A stretch of DNA of 64,000 nucleotides from Polytrichum commune (Eukaryota > Streptophyta > Polytrichopsida > Polytrichales > Polytrichaceae), in NCBI GenBank assembly GCA_950295325.1, contig OX485803.1:54823554-54887553 (forward strand). The letters run 5' to 3'. The notes under the pieces are model-generated. The model had not been told where the DNA came from. It made no database searches and saw only the letters and a list, made by a program, of their open reading frames with translations. Shown here piece by piece: positions 12,170 to 24,715 of the stretch; position 1 is the stretch's first letter; each line of letters begins with the position of its first letter. Both the position numbers and the translations under genes were made by a program.

Positions 12170-13500
12170 TTGTCTAAGGTTCAAGAAACTTTGTCAACAC
12201 AGAACCTTGTAAAAAAAATCCTACCAACCATTCTCAATTTTGCATTTTCGAATTTGATTACCCCTCTCTCTATGGATATGAATTCATGCTGTCTATGTAA
12301 ACTCACCCATTGCGCAGGTGTAAACACAATGAATTATATTATAACCTATAACATACTATTTAAAGACAACTTAACCCCAAAAATAGAGTCATAAACCCTT
12401 ACTTAGTCTAGTGGTGTCCAATTGGAATGCATCAGTCCTCAATCTTATAGGGGATTTTTTTCACCGGAAACCCTCCATCCATCAAGGATGAGTTTACAAA
12501 ACCCCCAAGCACCGTGGCACATGGTTGATATGGACAGGTTTTCCTCTAGTGCTTACAACCAAAATTAGAGGAGGCGTCCACACATACACTATCACTATAC
12601 CCTTCAAACAATGCCACATCTCCTATCATGCCTACCCATGCATGGATTCAACAAATCCACTTAATCCCCATCAAATATCTCACCTTGCTCATGCTCAATA
12701 AAAGAAGACTTGAAAATCACCAACTCCATATCTTACCCACCGAACCCCAGTCAAAACATGGAGCACTAAAACCCCAAGGCTGAATCATACAACTAGGTGA
12801 CTAAACTAATTTGATAGTGCAACTAAAAGGATAGACAACCACTCGATGTTGAACCTCAAAATTAAACCCAACATATACATCTTGCCAACATAACACAAAT
12901 CCTCAAGATACCCATGTAAGCACATAATTTGCCAATATACAAGTTGCCAACCCTCAGAGACCTCTCATAATATTGGTTACCAAAAGAGAGCACCTCCAAC
13001 ACGAGGCAGTTGCACTTGCACAACATCCCTGAACCCGTTCCGGGTTCACATTTAAACTCAAGGTTGTGATCAAGATGAAGCGTCCCTCATTCATGACAAC
13101 ATAAGTGATTAATGTCATCTCTCACTGTGTGATTATAGTCGTCAAAGATATGCATAGTATGTATTTGAATCTAGGCCATTCAATTATATCAACACAAGTC
13201 AATTGATAAGTGGGCTACAACTACATAACTCGAACATTACCCCTAGGATTCTAGCATTAGGTATGAATACAATAATCCAAGTCCTTGATCACATGCGTGA
13301 ACAACAAGCATTGTCGAATGGCAGACTCTTGACAGTGGTTGACACCTCATTGTGGGGGCTATCTTCGGACAAATCCTTCATCCATCTACCATGATTCAAC
13401 CTTAAAGAACTTGCCAAAAAGCTTGCTATCGAGTGTACTGTACTCACCAAGATGCTCATCTAGGTTGAGAACTCAATATACCACTTAAAACTGCTATGAC
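12170..13500. other. Conserved noncoding spacer downstream of the copy A P450
   Basis: This region is shared with 48866-50200 at high identity. Short frames on both strands (for example plus 13203-13394) persist in both copies only because the copies are so alike. None resembles a known domain. Confidence 0.5.
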
Positions 13501-13526
13501 AGAAGTTTGCAAATATGTAATTTGTG

Positions 13527-16500
13527 TCAATAAAGAAAAGCTGGTTTCCTCGGTCGGGCGACAAAGGAAAGAGGAATTTTAGGGCACACGGTGAGTCCAA
13601 AGCTCTCCTCCCACCATTCTGAACGGGAAACATCGCATCCCTCGGGTAAATCCCAGTCGAAGCTGTGCAGAAGGTGTGCCATAAGCAACGACACCAACAA
13701 GTTGCCAAGTGTGACCGCTGGGCACATGCGTCGGCCGGCACTGAATGGAATGAGCTCATACGAATCGAACCCCGACGTCGGGTTCACGTCCGGATGATGG
13801 TTTCCCAGAAACCGGTCCGGGTTGAACGTGTCTGGATTCTCATAAACATTTGGGTCCCGGTGAATGGCATAGAGGTTTAAAATGAGGTGGGTGTGGGCCG
13901 GAAATTTGTACCCAAGGACGTCGTTTGATGCACGGATGGATTGCCGGGGAAGAGCTAAAACAGCAGCCGGGTGGAGTCGGAAGGTTTCTTTCACGATTGC
14001 TTGCAAGTATGGGAGGTTCGGGATGTCGGATTCTTGCACAACACGGTCGGCTCCCACCACGAGGTCAAGCTCGTCTTGGGCTCGCTTCAAGATGTCACGG
14101 TGCAACATGAGTTGTCGCATCCCCCACTCCATTGTCGTGGAGCTGGTATCAGTTCCTCCAGTCACTAGGTTCTAAATGATAAGCCCAAAATACTCATGGA
14201 CATCAGTTTCTTGGAATTGATCATCAAATGGGAGTGATCACAGGAAGCAGTTTAGCAACTACACTAAGTTGTCTTATTAGTGTGGGCCACAATGATTATA
14301 TAGAACCAACATACATTTCTAGCTCACGCCAAATCTTTCTAAGTTTAAAATCAATGTGTGCCACCTTAAGTGCTCTAAATTGATGTGTCATGTGAATATT
14401 CTATTTTATTCTACTTTTGTCCTTGAACTAATAAGGTACCTCAACCTAACACCAACACTAAACCTATGATCGCCTAAGTGAATGGGAAGGCTTCAGTTTA
14501 GAACACAAATCTAAAATGTCCAGGGATAGATTCTTATTTACGAGAGTGTTAATGAATGAGAGATCATTGGCCATCCTAGAATATCATCCTAAATCAAAGC
14601 CCTCTCATTCAATTGTGTGATCATAGGTTCAGTGTTGGTTGGAAGCCCGTCCGAAGTCTATAGGATGATTGAGGGCCAACATTAATTCCACCATGTCTAG
14701 GCAATTAGACTAGCTCGCATTAATATTTTCCACATTAATTTTCCACCCGTGCACTAATAGGACAAACTTAGTGTACCCTTGAGGGTGGTGACCCCTAAAC
14801 AATTAGTAGAGGTGTGCAAATCGTAATTGTCTTGTGATTGTTGTTTTCAATAATTTCATAAATATATGACTCCTTATTATTAACATATGTGGTGGTTATC
14901 TCTTCTTATTCCATCCAAAATGGCTTATGATTATGCATTATGGTTGAAAATATCTTAGTCCCAGTATGCACATGTCTATATAGGGAATTTCATATGATCC
15001 TTTGTCCTACAAATTCTACTACTCTGTTTGTGAACAAATGAGATATCAGATTGGATTTCTCTTCTACATACACAGCATGTTCTTCAAAATGTCCCCAGGA
15101 GTATTAGCAATACTAAAAATGCACAAGTTGCCAGCCCTGTTGCAACTACATTTACAAGACAAAACCAAACTGACGCTGATTGCAGAAGGAAGAGTCGAGC
15201 CAGATCCTCACCATTAGAATTTCTAGAATTTCATTGTCCGGAAGAGTCTTTCCATCTTCTTGGGGGATTGTACATAATAAATCAACAAAGTCAGGTACAT
15301 AATCCTCGTCATTTTTCTCAAGCCTGACTTGAGCTTGCTCTCTGTGCTTCTCGAACTCGCACATCTCACTGAGAACTGAAAACATACATTGGCGAATGTC
15401 CTCGAACTCCGAATGCCAACCTTGCAGCTTCGTGACAAAGCTCAACCATGGCACATAGTCACTGATGACGAATGCACCAAACCCAATAAAGAGACGATTA
15501 ACTGCTGCTTCGAGGTCTTTCTTGTCTTCTTCATACTCTACTCCTTTACCATAGTACCTGTGCAAAACACCCAGTTGTCAAGACCGAAGTAAATTGATGC
15601 ATTGCCAGTAATTGTCAACAAGAACTCTAAGAAATAATTATGTACACAAGGATGGCAAGTACACCTGGACCATTGCAGCCAGCAGGGAAAAAAATAGCCA
15701 GATGCATTATGCCTCTTCATCACTAGGGCTCGAATTGGACTTTATCAATTTTCTGGACTTTGATACTTGGATTTGACAAGCTTTCATCTTGAGCTCATCA
15801 GTGGCGTGCTTGACAAAACTTCAAGCTCTCAATGGTTTGAGCAAGTGTAACCATGTTCAAGGGGGAACGAGTTCTTGATCAGATAGGAGGCAAATTACTT
15901 GATGATCCAGTGCTTGATGTCGACCATGTTATCGCCTCACCCACTATGTCCGCTAATGGTCATGTATCGCGACACGATTGGCTGTAGTTGACATCCAACA
16001 CATACCTCACCCACTTTCCGCAAATTGCTAGGTTGGGCGTCTACTCACATCCATCACCTAGTTCCCAAAGCTCTTAATCTTCGAGCTCGCAACCTCTCTA
16101 GACTAAACGAGAGCCTATGATGGATTTGTCAAATTTGGGAGGAATCGAATGAACACACCTCTTATTGACAAGCATGCGGGTCATGTTGTTAGCAGTCACA
16201 CCATACAACCAACCTTTGAGATTTATAACAGTTTCTCCGTTGCAAGACATTTCCAGGAGCAGCTTCATCATGTGGTGAATCTCCTCTGTCCGGACTGTCT
16301 CGTAGGACGCATGGCGTTTACGGGAAAATAGCTCTGTTCTACACAACTTGCGCAGCTGTGGCCAATAAGGACCGTCTGGTGCTGCAGATCCCAGGCTCTT
16401 GTACTCGGTGCTGCCTCCTAAAATTGTCCAGATCAACTTCTGAGGCCGACCGCAAAAGATTGCATCGTTGGTCCGGAACAACTCCCTCGCTGCTGCAGCA

Positions 16501-17921
16501 GTTGAGACCACAATGCAAGGCATGGACCCTACAACCCACGAGTAGTATTCATCCATAGTAATCATGTCGCTGCAATTCTCAACACAGTGGGCTAGAAAGT
16601 AAAATAATAATAATAATAATAATAATAATTACAAAAGAAACGGCGGTGTATGCATGGAATAAGAGGCTCTTCGCCAGATAGATGTAAACGCCGGAAGCAT
16701 GGATGAAGAGCCTCTTTGCCCGGATTGGACTATGGCTTCTATTCACAGTAACGTCCCTCGCTGCAAAATGCACGCGATGAATCCTACAACCCAGAATTTT
16801 CATCCATCACAATCGCTATTATTCTCGGCACTTCCAAGTTCCAACTCAGACAGTTTTGACCATGGGGTGGGGTAGGATTGGAATTGCCTCATCCAATCAC
16901 CAATTGTGATTTGTGACGACTATGCTTTCAGAAAGTTTCAAAAACATCGGAGCTGGTATGCAAAAGTTATGGGAGGCAAACAAGAATAAATGTCTTTCTC
17001 CTTAAGTGATCACAGAGGCCCCATGGGCAGTTGTGTCACAATATACCTATAATGGGTTGATATTCCCAACACATACTAGTCCGATGTCATCGCAACACAT
17101 GTCTTTTTTAGGTGCCTGTTGTGAATTAGGAGCCAACATTTAAGAGCTCTTCTTAATTGGACACAAGGCTCGGAAATTTGAATTAAGACCAAGCACCATT
17201 GAGAAGATTTGTCCAATTAAGAAGAGTGACCACGTATGTAAGACCCACATGCCATACAAAGATACAAATGATGGCTCATCAGTCACTCCTTTCAAAACTA
17301 TAATTTTAAATAGATTTCTGGATGGTGACCCCTGCTTCACCCTGCTTCAGAAAAGATTGCCTGCAACTTGTTTGAAGAACATCATCGACATATGAAAGTA
17401 TAAACCTTTTCTGATTCAGCCACGAAATGGCACCAATGGATTCCTCTCAATACCCTCTTTCGGCCAAGCATGTTCCTCCTCAAGTTTCGTGAGATAACAA
17501 CTCACCTATTCATCAGAAGCATTTGAAGTGATTCAAAACATCTAGCCACATAAAAAGCGGAGAGTTGCCACCCTCACACTCTACACATATATGGTCATAG
17601 GTTGTGGTGATATATACACACAGTAGTAATGACTTGCATACCCAAGCGGAGATACATGAAGCCACCGTGCTTGGCTGCCAAATCTCGCAAGGTCTGGTGC
17701 GGCAGCTTCGAACTGAGAGTCGGTAAGTTTCCCAAAATGGGCCATGACCAAGGCCCGGGAGGCTTCTTGGGAGCCTGATATTGAGTCACGTACCACCACA
17801 GTGTGATCAGCAGCAGAAGTAGCGCAGGCAACGGCACCTCCACTATAAGCTGCTTCCAATCCTGCCAGCGAGCATGGAATTGCCTCCGCAACTGATCATC
17901 ATCCGCTTGCGCACTCGACAT
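13527..17921 (-). CDS. Cytochrome P450, A-type (CYP71-clan-like), copy A
   Basis: Haem-thiolate monooxygenase of the ER membrane; substrate unknown, plausibly specialised metabolism. Four exons on the minus strand: 17921-17642, 16528-16159, 15557-15212 and 14171-13527. All have GT-AG borders and join to 546 residues without a stop. Visible parts are an N-terminal membrane anchor (residues ~28-46), the hinge KKPPGPWSWPILGN (~52-65), the I-helix oxygen-binding motif GGTDTS (~337-342), KETFR (ExxR, ~393-397), FNPDRF (PERF-like) and the haem loop FSAGRRMCPA with Cys ~482. The loop ends in A where G is usual, which many plant P450s tolerate. The length is slightly above the usual ~500-520. The start is the only ATG before the anchor in frame. 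The gene appears intact. It is paralogous to the P450 at 50.2-54.9 kb, and the two differ mainly just after ExxR. Confidence 0.93.
16604..16629. repeat. (TAA/AAT)n microsatellite in intron 1 of the copy A P450
   Basis: About eight 'aat' units. The same run occurs in copy B at 53565-53592, so it predates the duplication. Confidence 0.8.
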
Positions 17922-18025
17922 GGTGATTGTGTGAGGAGTGTGGTAGAGCACCACTCTTGATTGTGACGACGTTTCTGAGCAAGCTTGGAAGTTAGGTACA
18001 TCGATCGAGCGAGCGAGCGAGCGTG

Positions 18026-18075
18026 CAGCGAGCTTGGCTGCACTGCCTGCAGCGAGCTTGGCTGCACTGCCTGCA
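18026..18075. repeat. 24-bp direct repeat in the copy A P450 upstream region
   Basis: 'gcagcgagcttggctgcact' plus 'gcct' occurs twice in tandem about 110-150 bp upstream of the start codon. Copy B has one such unit and instead a 59-bp triplication a little further out. Confidence 0.8.
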
Positions 18076-18227
18076 GCTTGGTGATTTTCGTTTTAAATAA
18101 TGCAAGTACTACAATAATATCCACACCTGTTGGTTTTTCTGGCGTGTGGAGTATGGGCCTGAACGGCGTCAGCTTTACAGGCGCCTGTAATTACGCTTTT
18201 CTTTATAGAGAGGGTCATTCTTGACAT

Positions 18228-18461
18228 AACTACATTGATTATCCTAATTAGTGTGTGTTATTATTTTGAGTTACACAGTGCTATAGCTATTGTTTTATGA
18301 GAATGTGGTAATTTACCAAGCAAAGTCATTTATGTTTTTATAATGTCTGAACAATCTATTGAACTTTTGTTAGTAAAAAAATTGAACTCCTAAGACCAAC
18401 CCTAGTGCACTGTGTAACTCCAAATAGTTACACAACACTAATTGGGATAATCATTGTAGTT
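18228..18461. mobile_element. MITE with ~55-bp terminal inverted repeats (copy A)
   Basis: The left end starts AACTACATTGATTATCC and the right end is its imperfect reverse complement (AACTACAATGATTATCC from the other side). The inverted match runs about 55 bases with small changes. It sits directly against the copia 5' LTR. A copy at the same place in copy B shows that it predates the duplication. No protein is encoded and no clear target-site duplication is visible. Confidence 0.75.
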
Positions 18462-19151
18462 GATGTAGAAATGTAGTATATCATTTAGACTATAGTATAA
18501 ATACATATACAAGTATAGTTGGGTGTGCATGTAGATAATACAAGTACATGTCTATTGACACGGATCAACCCTTTGAGGATCAGTGGCTATGTAGAAGGAG
18601 CATGACCCTTTCTAAGCCAATCTGACTTGTAAAATCACATCCATTGATGTGATATTTAAAGGGGATTGACTCCCAAGGAATAAATCCTTCCATTGAAAGC
18701 TTACATTATCCAAGTGTACCTAACTAAATAGTTGTTTTCTGCCTCATTATATCTTGGCATGTGTAGACACTAGGATTGAACATGGTATCAAAGCATGATC
18801 ATAAAAAGAAAGCATGATTATTGCAAGTTAGTGATGCTCTCATGAAATCACTTATCCCATCATACAAAGGTAGGAAATCACGGCATCCTCATCTAAGGAT
18901 GTGCGCCACATCAATCAATTTGATGCCATACATTTTCATACATGGAAAATCTGGATGGAAATGATGTTGTTGGACAAAGATTTGTTTGGACATGCGGATG
19001 GCTCAGAAGTACGACCAGTAACTCCAACAAGTCAACTGACATGGGATAAGAAAGATAGCAAGACGAGAGCAAACATGTTACTTGCTTTGAAAGACGCTCA
19101 ACTTTCACATGTTAATAAATGCAAAATATCAAAAGAAGTTTTGGATACGCT

Positions 19152-19179
19152 AACATATATATATATATATATATATATA
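19152..19179. repeat. (TA)n microsatellite
   Basis: About a dozen TA units inside the copia gag of copy A. Copy B has only about five at 56176-56188, an obvious length difference between duplicates. Confidence 0.9.
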
Positions 19180-19324
19180 ACTTCTCATGCTTAAACAAAA
19201 ATGTACTACAATAAACAATTGTATACACTAAAAATGATGGGAGAAGATACAATAGTAAATCGCGTACACACATTCTGTACTCTAATTGATAATTTAGCAA
19301 GTATGGGAACCATTATAAGTGGTA

Positions 19325-19335
19325 GATAGATAGAT

Positions 19336-19374
<39 letters not shown>

Positions 19375-19732
19375 AACTCCGGTCCCTTTTTAGCAAGGGG
19401 CTGGCGTGAATAAAGTGTCCGTTCGTAATGTCAATGACCCGATGCCCACTGGACAAGGGGACATTGGGGCAATACTACTCTCCCCTTTCGAGGATGGACA
19501 CTATAGTGACACACTATACTAGTTCCTAGCTAGCCACTAGTGCCTTGAAGATACCGGACATGGTATCCCCCCAAAGGACTTTGAGGTACCCATATAACAA
19601 GGTCCAAGGACCCCCCACCATAGTTGGGTGGACTAAGGTGGTGAGCACCACGCCGGCATGGGGAATAGAACCCACAACCTCCTCATTGGGGGCCATGAGC
19701 CCTAACCACCAAGCCAAGGCCCGTGGTGCTAA
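19325..19732 (-). mobile_element. tRNA-derived SINE with (TATC)n tail
   Basis: The 408-bp insertion is absent from copy B. It is flanked by an 11-bp target-site duplication TATAAGTGGTA (19314-19324 and 19733-19743). Read on the minus strand it begins with an A-box-like TGGCTTGGTGG (19716-19706) and a B-box-like GGTTCTATTCC (19672-19662) about 33 bases apart, as in a pol III promoter. It ends in a (TATC/GATA)n tail at 19325-19374. These are the hallmarks of a LINE-mobilised, tRNA-derived SINE. The parent tRNA cannot be named with confidence. Confidence 0.88.
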
Positions 19733-20337
19733 TATAAGTGGTAATGATAGTGCCATTGTACTTTTGGGCTCTTTGCACGAATCCTATGAAGGATTAGTAG
19801 TTTCCATAAGTGGTCAACCCAATTTAACACTAGAAGGTGTTAGAAGTCTCTTGTTACAAGAGGAAATAAGGAGAAAATCCAAAGGGAGAGATATTAAGGA
19901 CAAACCTCAAGCCTTATGCTCTAACAATAAACCATTTAAGGGAAATTTGAAATTTATGAAGAGGAAATTTGAGACTACTAACAAAATCCCTTCATTTCAA
20001 AAAAAGGGGGGAAATCGTTTTCACTGTGACAAGGCCAACCACCACATCAAAGATTGTAGAATTTGCCTTCCAGAGGAAAAAGCAAAATCCGGTCACCAAG
20101 CCAATAGTGTTTTAAACACTAAATTATTTTTATGGTGGCCCTGGTGGTTGAAGTTTCATTGAGTGACAAGTGGTACCTCGATTTCGTAGCAACACAACAC
20201 GTGTCACCATACTTTGAGTGTTTTGTGTCCTACACCAAGATCTTGAAAAAAGATAAAGTTTACTTGGGGACAACTCGAATTATGATATTGAAGGACAAGG
20301 GAGTATCATGATTACACTAGAAAGTGGAGAAGCTAAG

Positions 20338-20936
20338 GGGCACTTTATATTAGGGCCCATTTCTAGGGCCCATTTCCAAACCCTAGGCATCAACCAATGA
20401 GAGTGCTTAGATTGCCTAAATGGGCCTTAACATGGGCCCAAGGGCTTTATATTGAGAGTCGGTCCACTTCTCCTAAAGCATGCATGGCGGGTGACATGGC
20501 GGCATTTTGGAGGGAAAAAAGTGGGCCGAAGGCAAAAAAATGGGTCTAGGGTTTATGGAGACCCACTTCGCACCTACGGCCCGCTTCACCCAACTTCCGT
20601 CATATAGTCATTTATGACTTTATGACTTTATGACTTTATGACTTTATGACTTTATGGTTTTATGGTTTTATGACTTTATGACTTTAGTTCAAGCAAGGGC
20701 ATAATTCATTTAAGACAAAGTGGGCCGTGGATTGGGCCTTACAATATAAAGTCCCTATGCTCATTTGGAAGGCCCACTTTAAAGTAGAATTTCCAATTTG
20801 GGCCCTACAAGTGGGCCTATGGACTTTATATTGCAAGGCCCATTCAACGGCCCACTTTGTAAAGTAGGGCTAAAGTTAAGGCCCACTTCAAGTCCAAGTG
20901 GGCTCAACTCCAAATGGGCCCTAATATAAAGTGGCC
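20338..20936. mobile_element. 599-bp foldback/MITE-type DNA element
   Basis: Present only in copy A and flanked by CTAAG (20333-20337 and 20937-20941); the single CTAAG is at 59566-59570 in copy B. The ends are inverted: GGGCACTTTATATTAGGG on the left, and on the right, read inward, GGCCACTTTATATTAGGG, matching for about 25 bases. A second internal inverted repeat of ~40 bases pairs 20716-20755 with 20821-20861. A tandem 'gactttat' run fills 20609-20690. No coding frame is seen. Confidence 0.85.
20609..20690. repeat. (ATGACTTT)n minisatellite
   Basis: About nine units of 'atgacttt/atggtttt' in the middle of the foldback element. Confidence 0.9.
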
Positions 20937-22265
20937 CTAAGACAATTGAGAATGCCCTTCATATATATACCGGCTTTGAAAAAGAGCTTAGTTTCTATTA
21001 GTAAAGTTACGGGTGCGGGCTACCGAGTAGAGTCCACAATGAACTCATGCCTTATAAAGGACCAAGAGGGTAAAACATTAATTACCTCGGGAAGAAGGGT
21101 AGGTAACGTATATGAACTAGGGACCTCCCATACCCACAATCATAGCTTGTCTCATAGATTCTACCAATGTAAAGTTATGTCATTGAAGGATGGGTCATCC
21201 TAGTTTACACAAGCTAAAAAGAATGTACAAAGACGGATTAGTACACATGCTTCAAACAAGATCCCCAATTTTTTAAATTCCTTTATGTACTAGTTGTTTA
21301 GAGGGAAAACAAAGTCGTAAGAAATTTCCTAAGTAGAGGGGGGGGGGGGGAGGGGGGCGGCGAGCTACAAAACTATTAGAAATAGTTCATTCCGACATAT
21401 GGGAGTGCAAAATATTTTATCACATTTAGAGACGATTTCTCCCAAAAATGTGACGTCACATTTTTAAAGACTAAAGAAGAAGTTTAAGAGGCTTTTAAGT
21501 CTTACAAAATAATGGTGGAATTAAAAATGGGATTTTTCAAAAAAATAAAATTAATAAGGACTGACAACGGTGGGGGTACATGTTTGGAGCATTTAAATTT
21601 CTTTGTTTAGACAATGACATAGTTCATCAAACAATTGTTCCTTATACCCCTAAACAAACTGGTGTAGCAGAGCGTAAAAATCGCACCATAATGGAATGTG
21701 TGTGTAGTATGTTAACAAGTGCTAAATAACCCAATATATTTCAGGCCGAAGCCGTGTCCACTACCATATACCTACAAATATATTACTTACTTCCACCCTT
21801 AAAAATAAAACCCTTGAAGAAGTATGGTTGGGTAGGAAACCATGTGTAGCCCATCTACGTGTTTTTGGTTGTAAAGCATATTCTCATATCCCAAAGGAAA
21901 AGAGAAAGAAATTAGATTCAAAAACCCTTGAGTGCATCCTTATTGGATATAATGAGAATGTTAAGGGATGTTGTTTGTATATCCTAAACACAAAATCCAT
22001 CATCATTAGTTGTAATGTAGCATTTAATGGAGACACCCAAGACCAAGAAGGAGCACAACCACTGGGACATGATACGTTCATTGATTTACAACCTTTATAA
22101 TTGGATGAAGACCAATCTATAAGGCAAGGTGGCCAAAACCCCCCACATGGCCAACTAAAACACCCATTGTGAATCAAGACTCGGATTCTGATACTTCAAA
22201 ATATTACAATTCCAAAATAGAATTCTCCGGTCCCAAAGAAGTTCCGCCCGATGATACTCAACCAA

Positions 22266-22868
22266 GGGTGGAGCCAGGGGGGGCTAGAGGGGGCTCAGCC
22301 CTCCTTGACATCACTATAATAAACTATGCCAAAACAACTATAGATTTTTGTTTTTTGTTTTTTGTTTTACGACTGCATTGTTAAAATTTTGGGGGCGTGT
22401 AATACACTGTTGGAAAGGTATTTTCAAGACCTTACCAACGGTATATTACAACCCCCCAAATTCCTCAAATGTTAGTTGGTAAAACCCCCCAAAAAAATTT
22501 GCAGTCATTTAGTGACTACATAGAAGGCTGGTCAAAAGAACCGCAATGGGAAAACGACTGGGGTTTTTTTCGCAATGTTTTCTACGAGTTTATTAAAGGA
22601 AAGTCAAGCATCTGCTTACTATTGGCGATGTCTATTGGCAATGATTGGATGGTCAATCTGATGGTCAACTATATGGAAAAGACCATTGCCCAAGCTTTGG
22701 ATATTAACGACATTATCAAAAAAAAATGGGATGTCACCTCGATGAGTCCAAATCTCTCAATAAATAATCAAATTCGACCATCTATTGAAATTTGAAAATA
22801 AAACATAGATTGGATATTTCCATATTTTGAGGTAAGCCCTCCCTAGGTCAAAACCCTGGCTCTGCCCT
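22266..22868. mobile_element. ~600-bp inverted-repeat element inside the copia (copy A)
   Basis: The ends are AGGGTGGAGCCAGGG on the left and the reverse complement of AGGGCAGAGCCAGGG on the right. It interrupts the integrase-RT linker of the copia. The same insertion lies at 61307-61916 in copy B, so it predates the duplication. An open frame here (22469-22795, with an ATG) is frameshifted in copy B and is probably not a gene. Sequence related to its middle recurs at 24548-24620 (inverted) and 31985-32035. Confidence 0.6.
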
Positions 22869-23140
22869 AGTCCTCAATCATCAACCTCATCATTATAACA
22901 AATTCACAAGAGAATGACGCCCACCTCAAAGATTGATCAACTCTCTGGACTTCACCAAAGAATTACATTTCACCCAAGGTACGGAACCCCAAACCGTCAA
23001 AGAGGCATTAAGTGGTCCTGATGCCCATGAATGGCAAAAGGCCATGGATGCTGGGTATTAAGCTTTATTCAAAAATAAGACATGGACCCTTACTCAATTA
23101 CCTCCAAGCCATAACACGGTTGGTTGTAAGGGCGAGGTTA

Positions 23141-24060
23141 CATGTACTGGTCCCGGTTCATTTTTTGAAAATTACATGGGTGGGTGGGTGGGAAAAGGGT
23201 GGTGCCATGTGCCCATCGCCCCCTCACCCAAGAACCGGTACCCCCCAGGAATGGGTGTCCCCCATTGTACGTTGTGCAAGGATGGGAACCAAAGGACGGG
23301 TCGTCCTAACAATCAAGAGAAGGACATGTGCCGGTTAAGAGAACTCCGGTGACTGGATTGGCCAGTCACCTTGGGTACTATAAGCCATATTGTTCTTCAA
23401 GTCCTTTCTTTTGAGGGGTACTCCTAGGGCCTCTTGTGTTATAGTGGTACTCTCTTGTGAAGGGCAAGGTACACATCAATCACCTACATGACATTTTGCA
23501 AGTGTGATGTAATATTAGTGTTAATTATTACTCTCTTTAGTTTATTACAATGCATGAAAAATTGTGTACCTCATGATGATTTCAAGAATTTGGATTTTAA
23601 TAACAAAGTAAAGTAAAATAAAATAAAATGTGATAGTAAGCATCGGGTTTAATAAAAAAAATCAAAGATTATTCAAATGTATCAAAAATCACTCATAAAC
23701 AATGAACAATCATGATTTCAACTCAAAGTAAAATATAGAAATATCTATATATTTCCATAATTGACATCGGTACCAACCTATGGACACCAAGAACACATAA
23801 TTTGGAATTCATTCAATAAATTCATGTGCAAATCACATATCAAAAGTTAAATTGATGATGAACTTCATTGTTGGTCACCTTCATAAATTGTGATATTTGA
23901 TCACTCACCAAATTTGGTGAAAAAACAAGCAATCAAAATAAACCGAAACCCCACATAGAAGTACCCTTCCATTAAATCGGTGACATCACCCATTTTTTTG
24001 AAGATGTCACCCGTTTCTCATTCTCTTGAAAAATGGACCGGGACCGGTACATGGAACTTG
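23141..24060. mobile_element. Anonymous inverted-repeat element in copy A
   Basis: CATGTACTGGTCCCGGTTCA at 23142 is mirrored by its near reverse complement ending at ~24058 (CATGTACCGGTCCCGGTCCA read inward). The element interrupts the copia RT right after VGCK. Copy B keeps the left end and about 70 bases but lacks 23216-24068, so B carries an internal deletion. No transposase is visible. Confidence 0.55.
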
Positions 24061-24457
24061 GCCCTAAGGGTTGGTTTACACTATGGACCATTAGTCGGAC
24101 CACGGAAGATGGCCTTTGACAATGGTCCAAGTTCATGGTCCGACTTCCATGGTCCGACTTCATAAAAACTTAGTTTTGAGAGCCTTGGGTCCCTCACTAG
24201 GTGTAAACCAAATGTGGATGAAGAAGGACGACCATGCTCCAAAAAGTGAAGGTGCCGATTTTTTAATAAAGGGCAATCTTGAAAAATAAATTCAAGTTTG
24301 ACCATTCTCTTGGGCTTCACTTGTCTTCACTTCTTGTTAAATATGTTGAAGATGTGGCTTGCAAATATTCTCACAATATTTTTTACAAAAAATGAGCGAT
24401 TTAATTTGTACATGTGACATGTAATTTACATGTGACATGTACCTTATGTTGTCACTA

Positions 24458-24547
24458 CACTAAATAGGATATTTAGTGCTTGATTATATTTAATGTTGTC
24501 ACCACCCTACCTTGCTCAACACTAAAGTTCAATTCTTTGATAATTAG
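24458..24547. mobile_element. Truncated MITE of the CACTAAATA family
   Basis: It starts CACTAAATAGGATATTTAGTG and runs through 'ttgctcaacactaa' and 'caattctttgataattagtg', matching the first ~90 bases of the element at 30826. The rest is missing, cut at the boundary with the next repeat. Confidence 0.6.
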
Positions 24548-24715
24548 TGTTAGAAGATATTCCATTGCGGTTCTTTTGACCACCCTGATCTACAGTCACT
24601 AAACGACTACAAATTTTTCTTTTTCATTTAAACACCGGTTTCGTTAAAAGTGCAATTCAATATGTAAAAGTGCACATGAACAAATTATTGCAAACGCATA
24701 GATTTCAATTAAAAT

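Larger units (their letters stand above)
18464..23140 (+). mobile_element. Ty1/copia retrotransposon, truncated and broken (copy A)
   Basis: The 5' LTR is 18464-18782 (TGTAG...GAACA). It is followed at once by a primer-binding site, TGGTATCAAAGC, that fits initiator tRNA-Met. Gag (UBN2-type) starts near 18889, but its ATG is ACG here. The zinc knuckle near 20020-20055 has lost its first Cys. The protease motif is DFVA instead of DSGA (~20180). The GAG-pre-integrase zinc finger and integrase core follow (20945-22100), with 'PYTPKQTGVAERKNRT' around the catalytic Glu. Reverse transcriptase ends after about 50 residues at VGCK (~23132). There is no RNase H and no 3' LTR. Stops and frameshifts are many, including a TAA in the integrase shared with copy B and an RT stop unique to A (GY*ALF). 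It is interrupted by a SINE, a foldback element and an anonymous inverted-repeat element. Confidence 0.9.
12170..24123. repeat. Segmental duplication, copy A (partner 48866-62314)
   Basis: The whole interval aligns in order and direct orientation with 48866-62314. It covers shared noncoding sequence to 13.5 kb, the P450 gene with all introns, an upstream MITE and a truncated copia element. Insertions at 19325-19732, 20338-20936 and 23216-24068 are present only here. By eye the exons and introns of the P450 are almost identical between copies. Confidence 0.92.

Noticed and set aside
13591-14175. Several plus-strand frames over P450 exon 4 (and 50291-50875)
   Set aside because: Antisense shadows of a GC-richer coding exon.
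22469-22795. 108-codon ATG frame in the ~600-bp element
   Set aside because: The same locus in copy B is frameshifted by homopolymer changes and has no known domain, so it is unlikely to be a gene.
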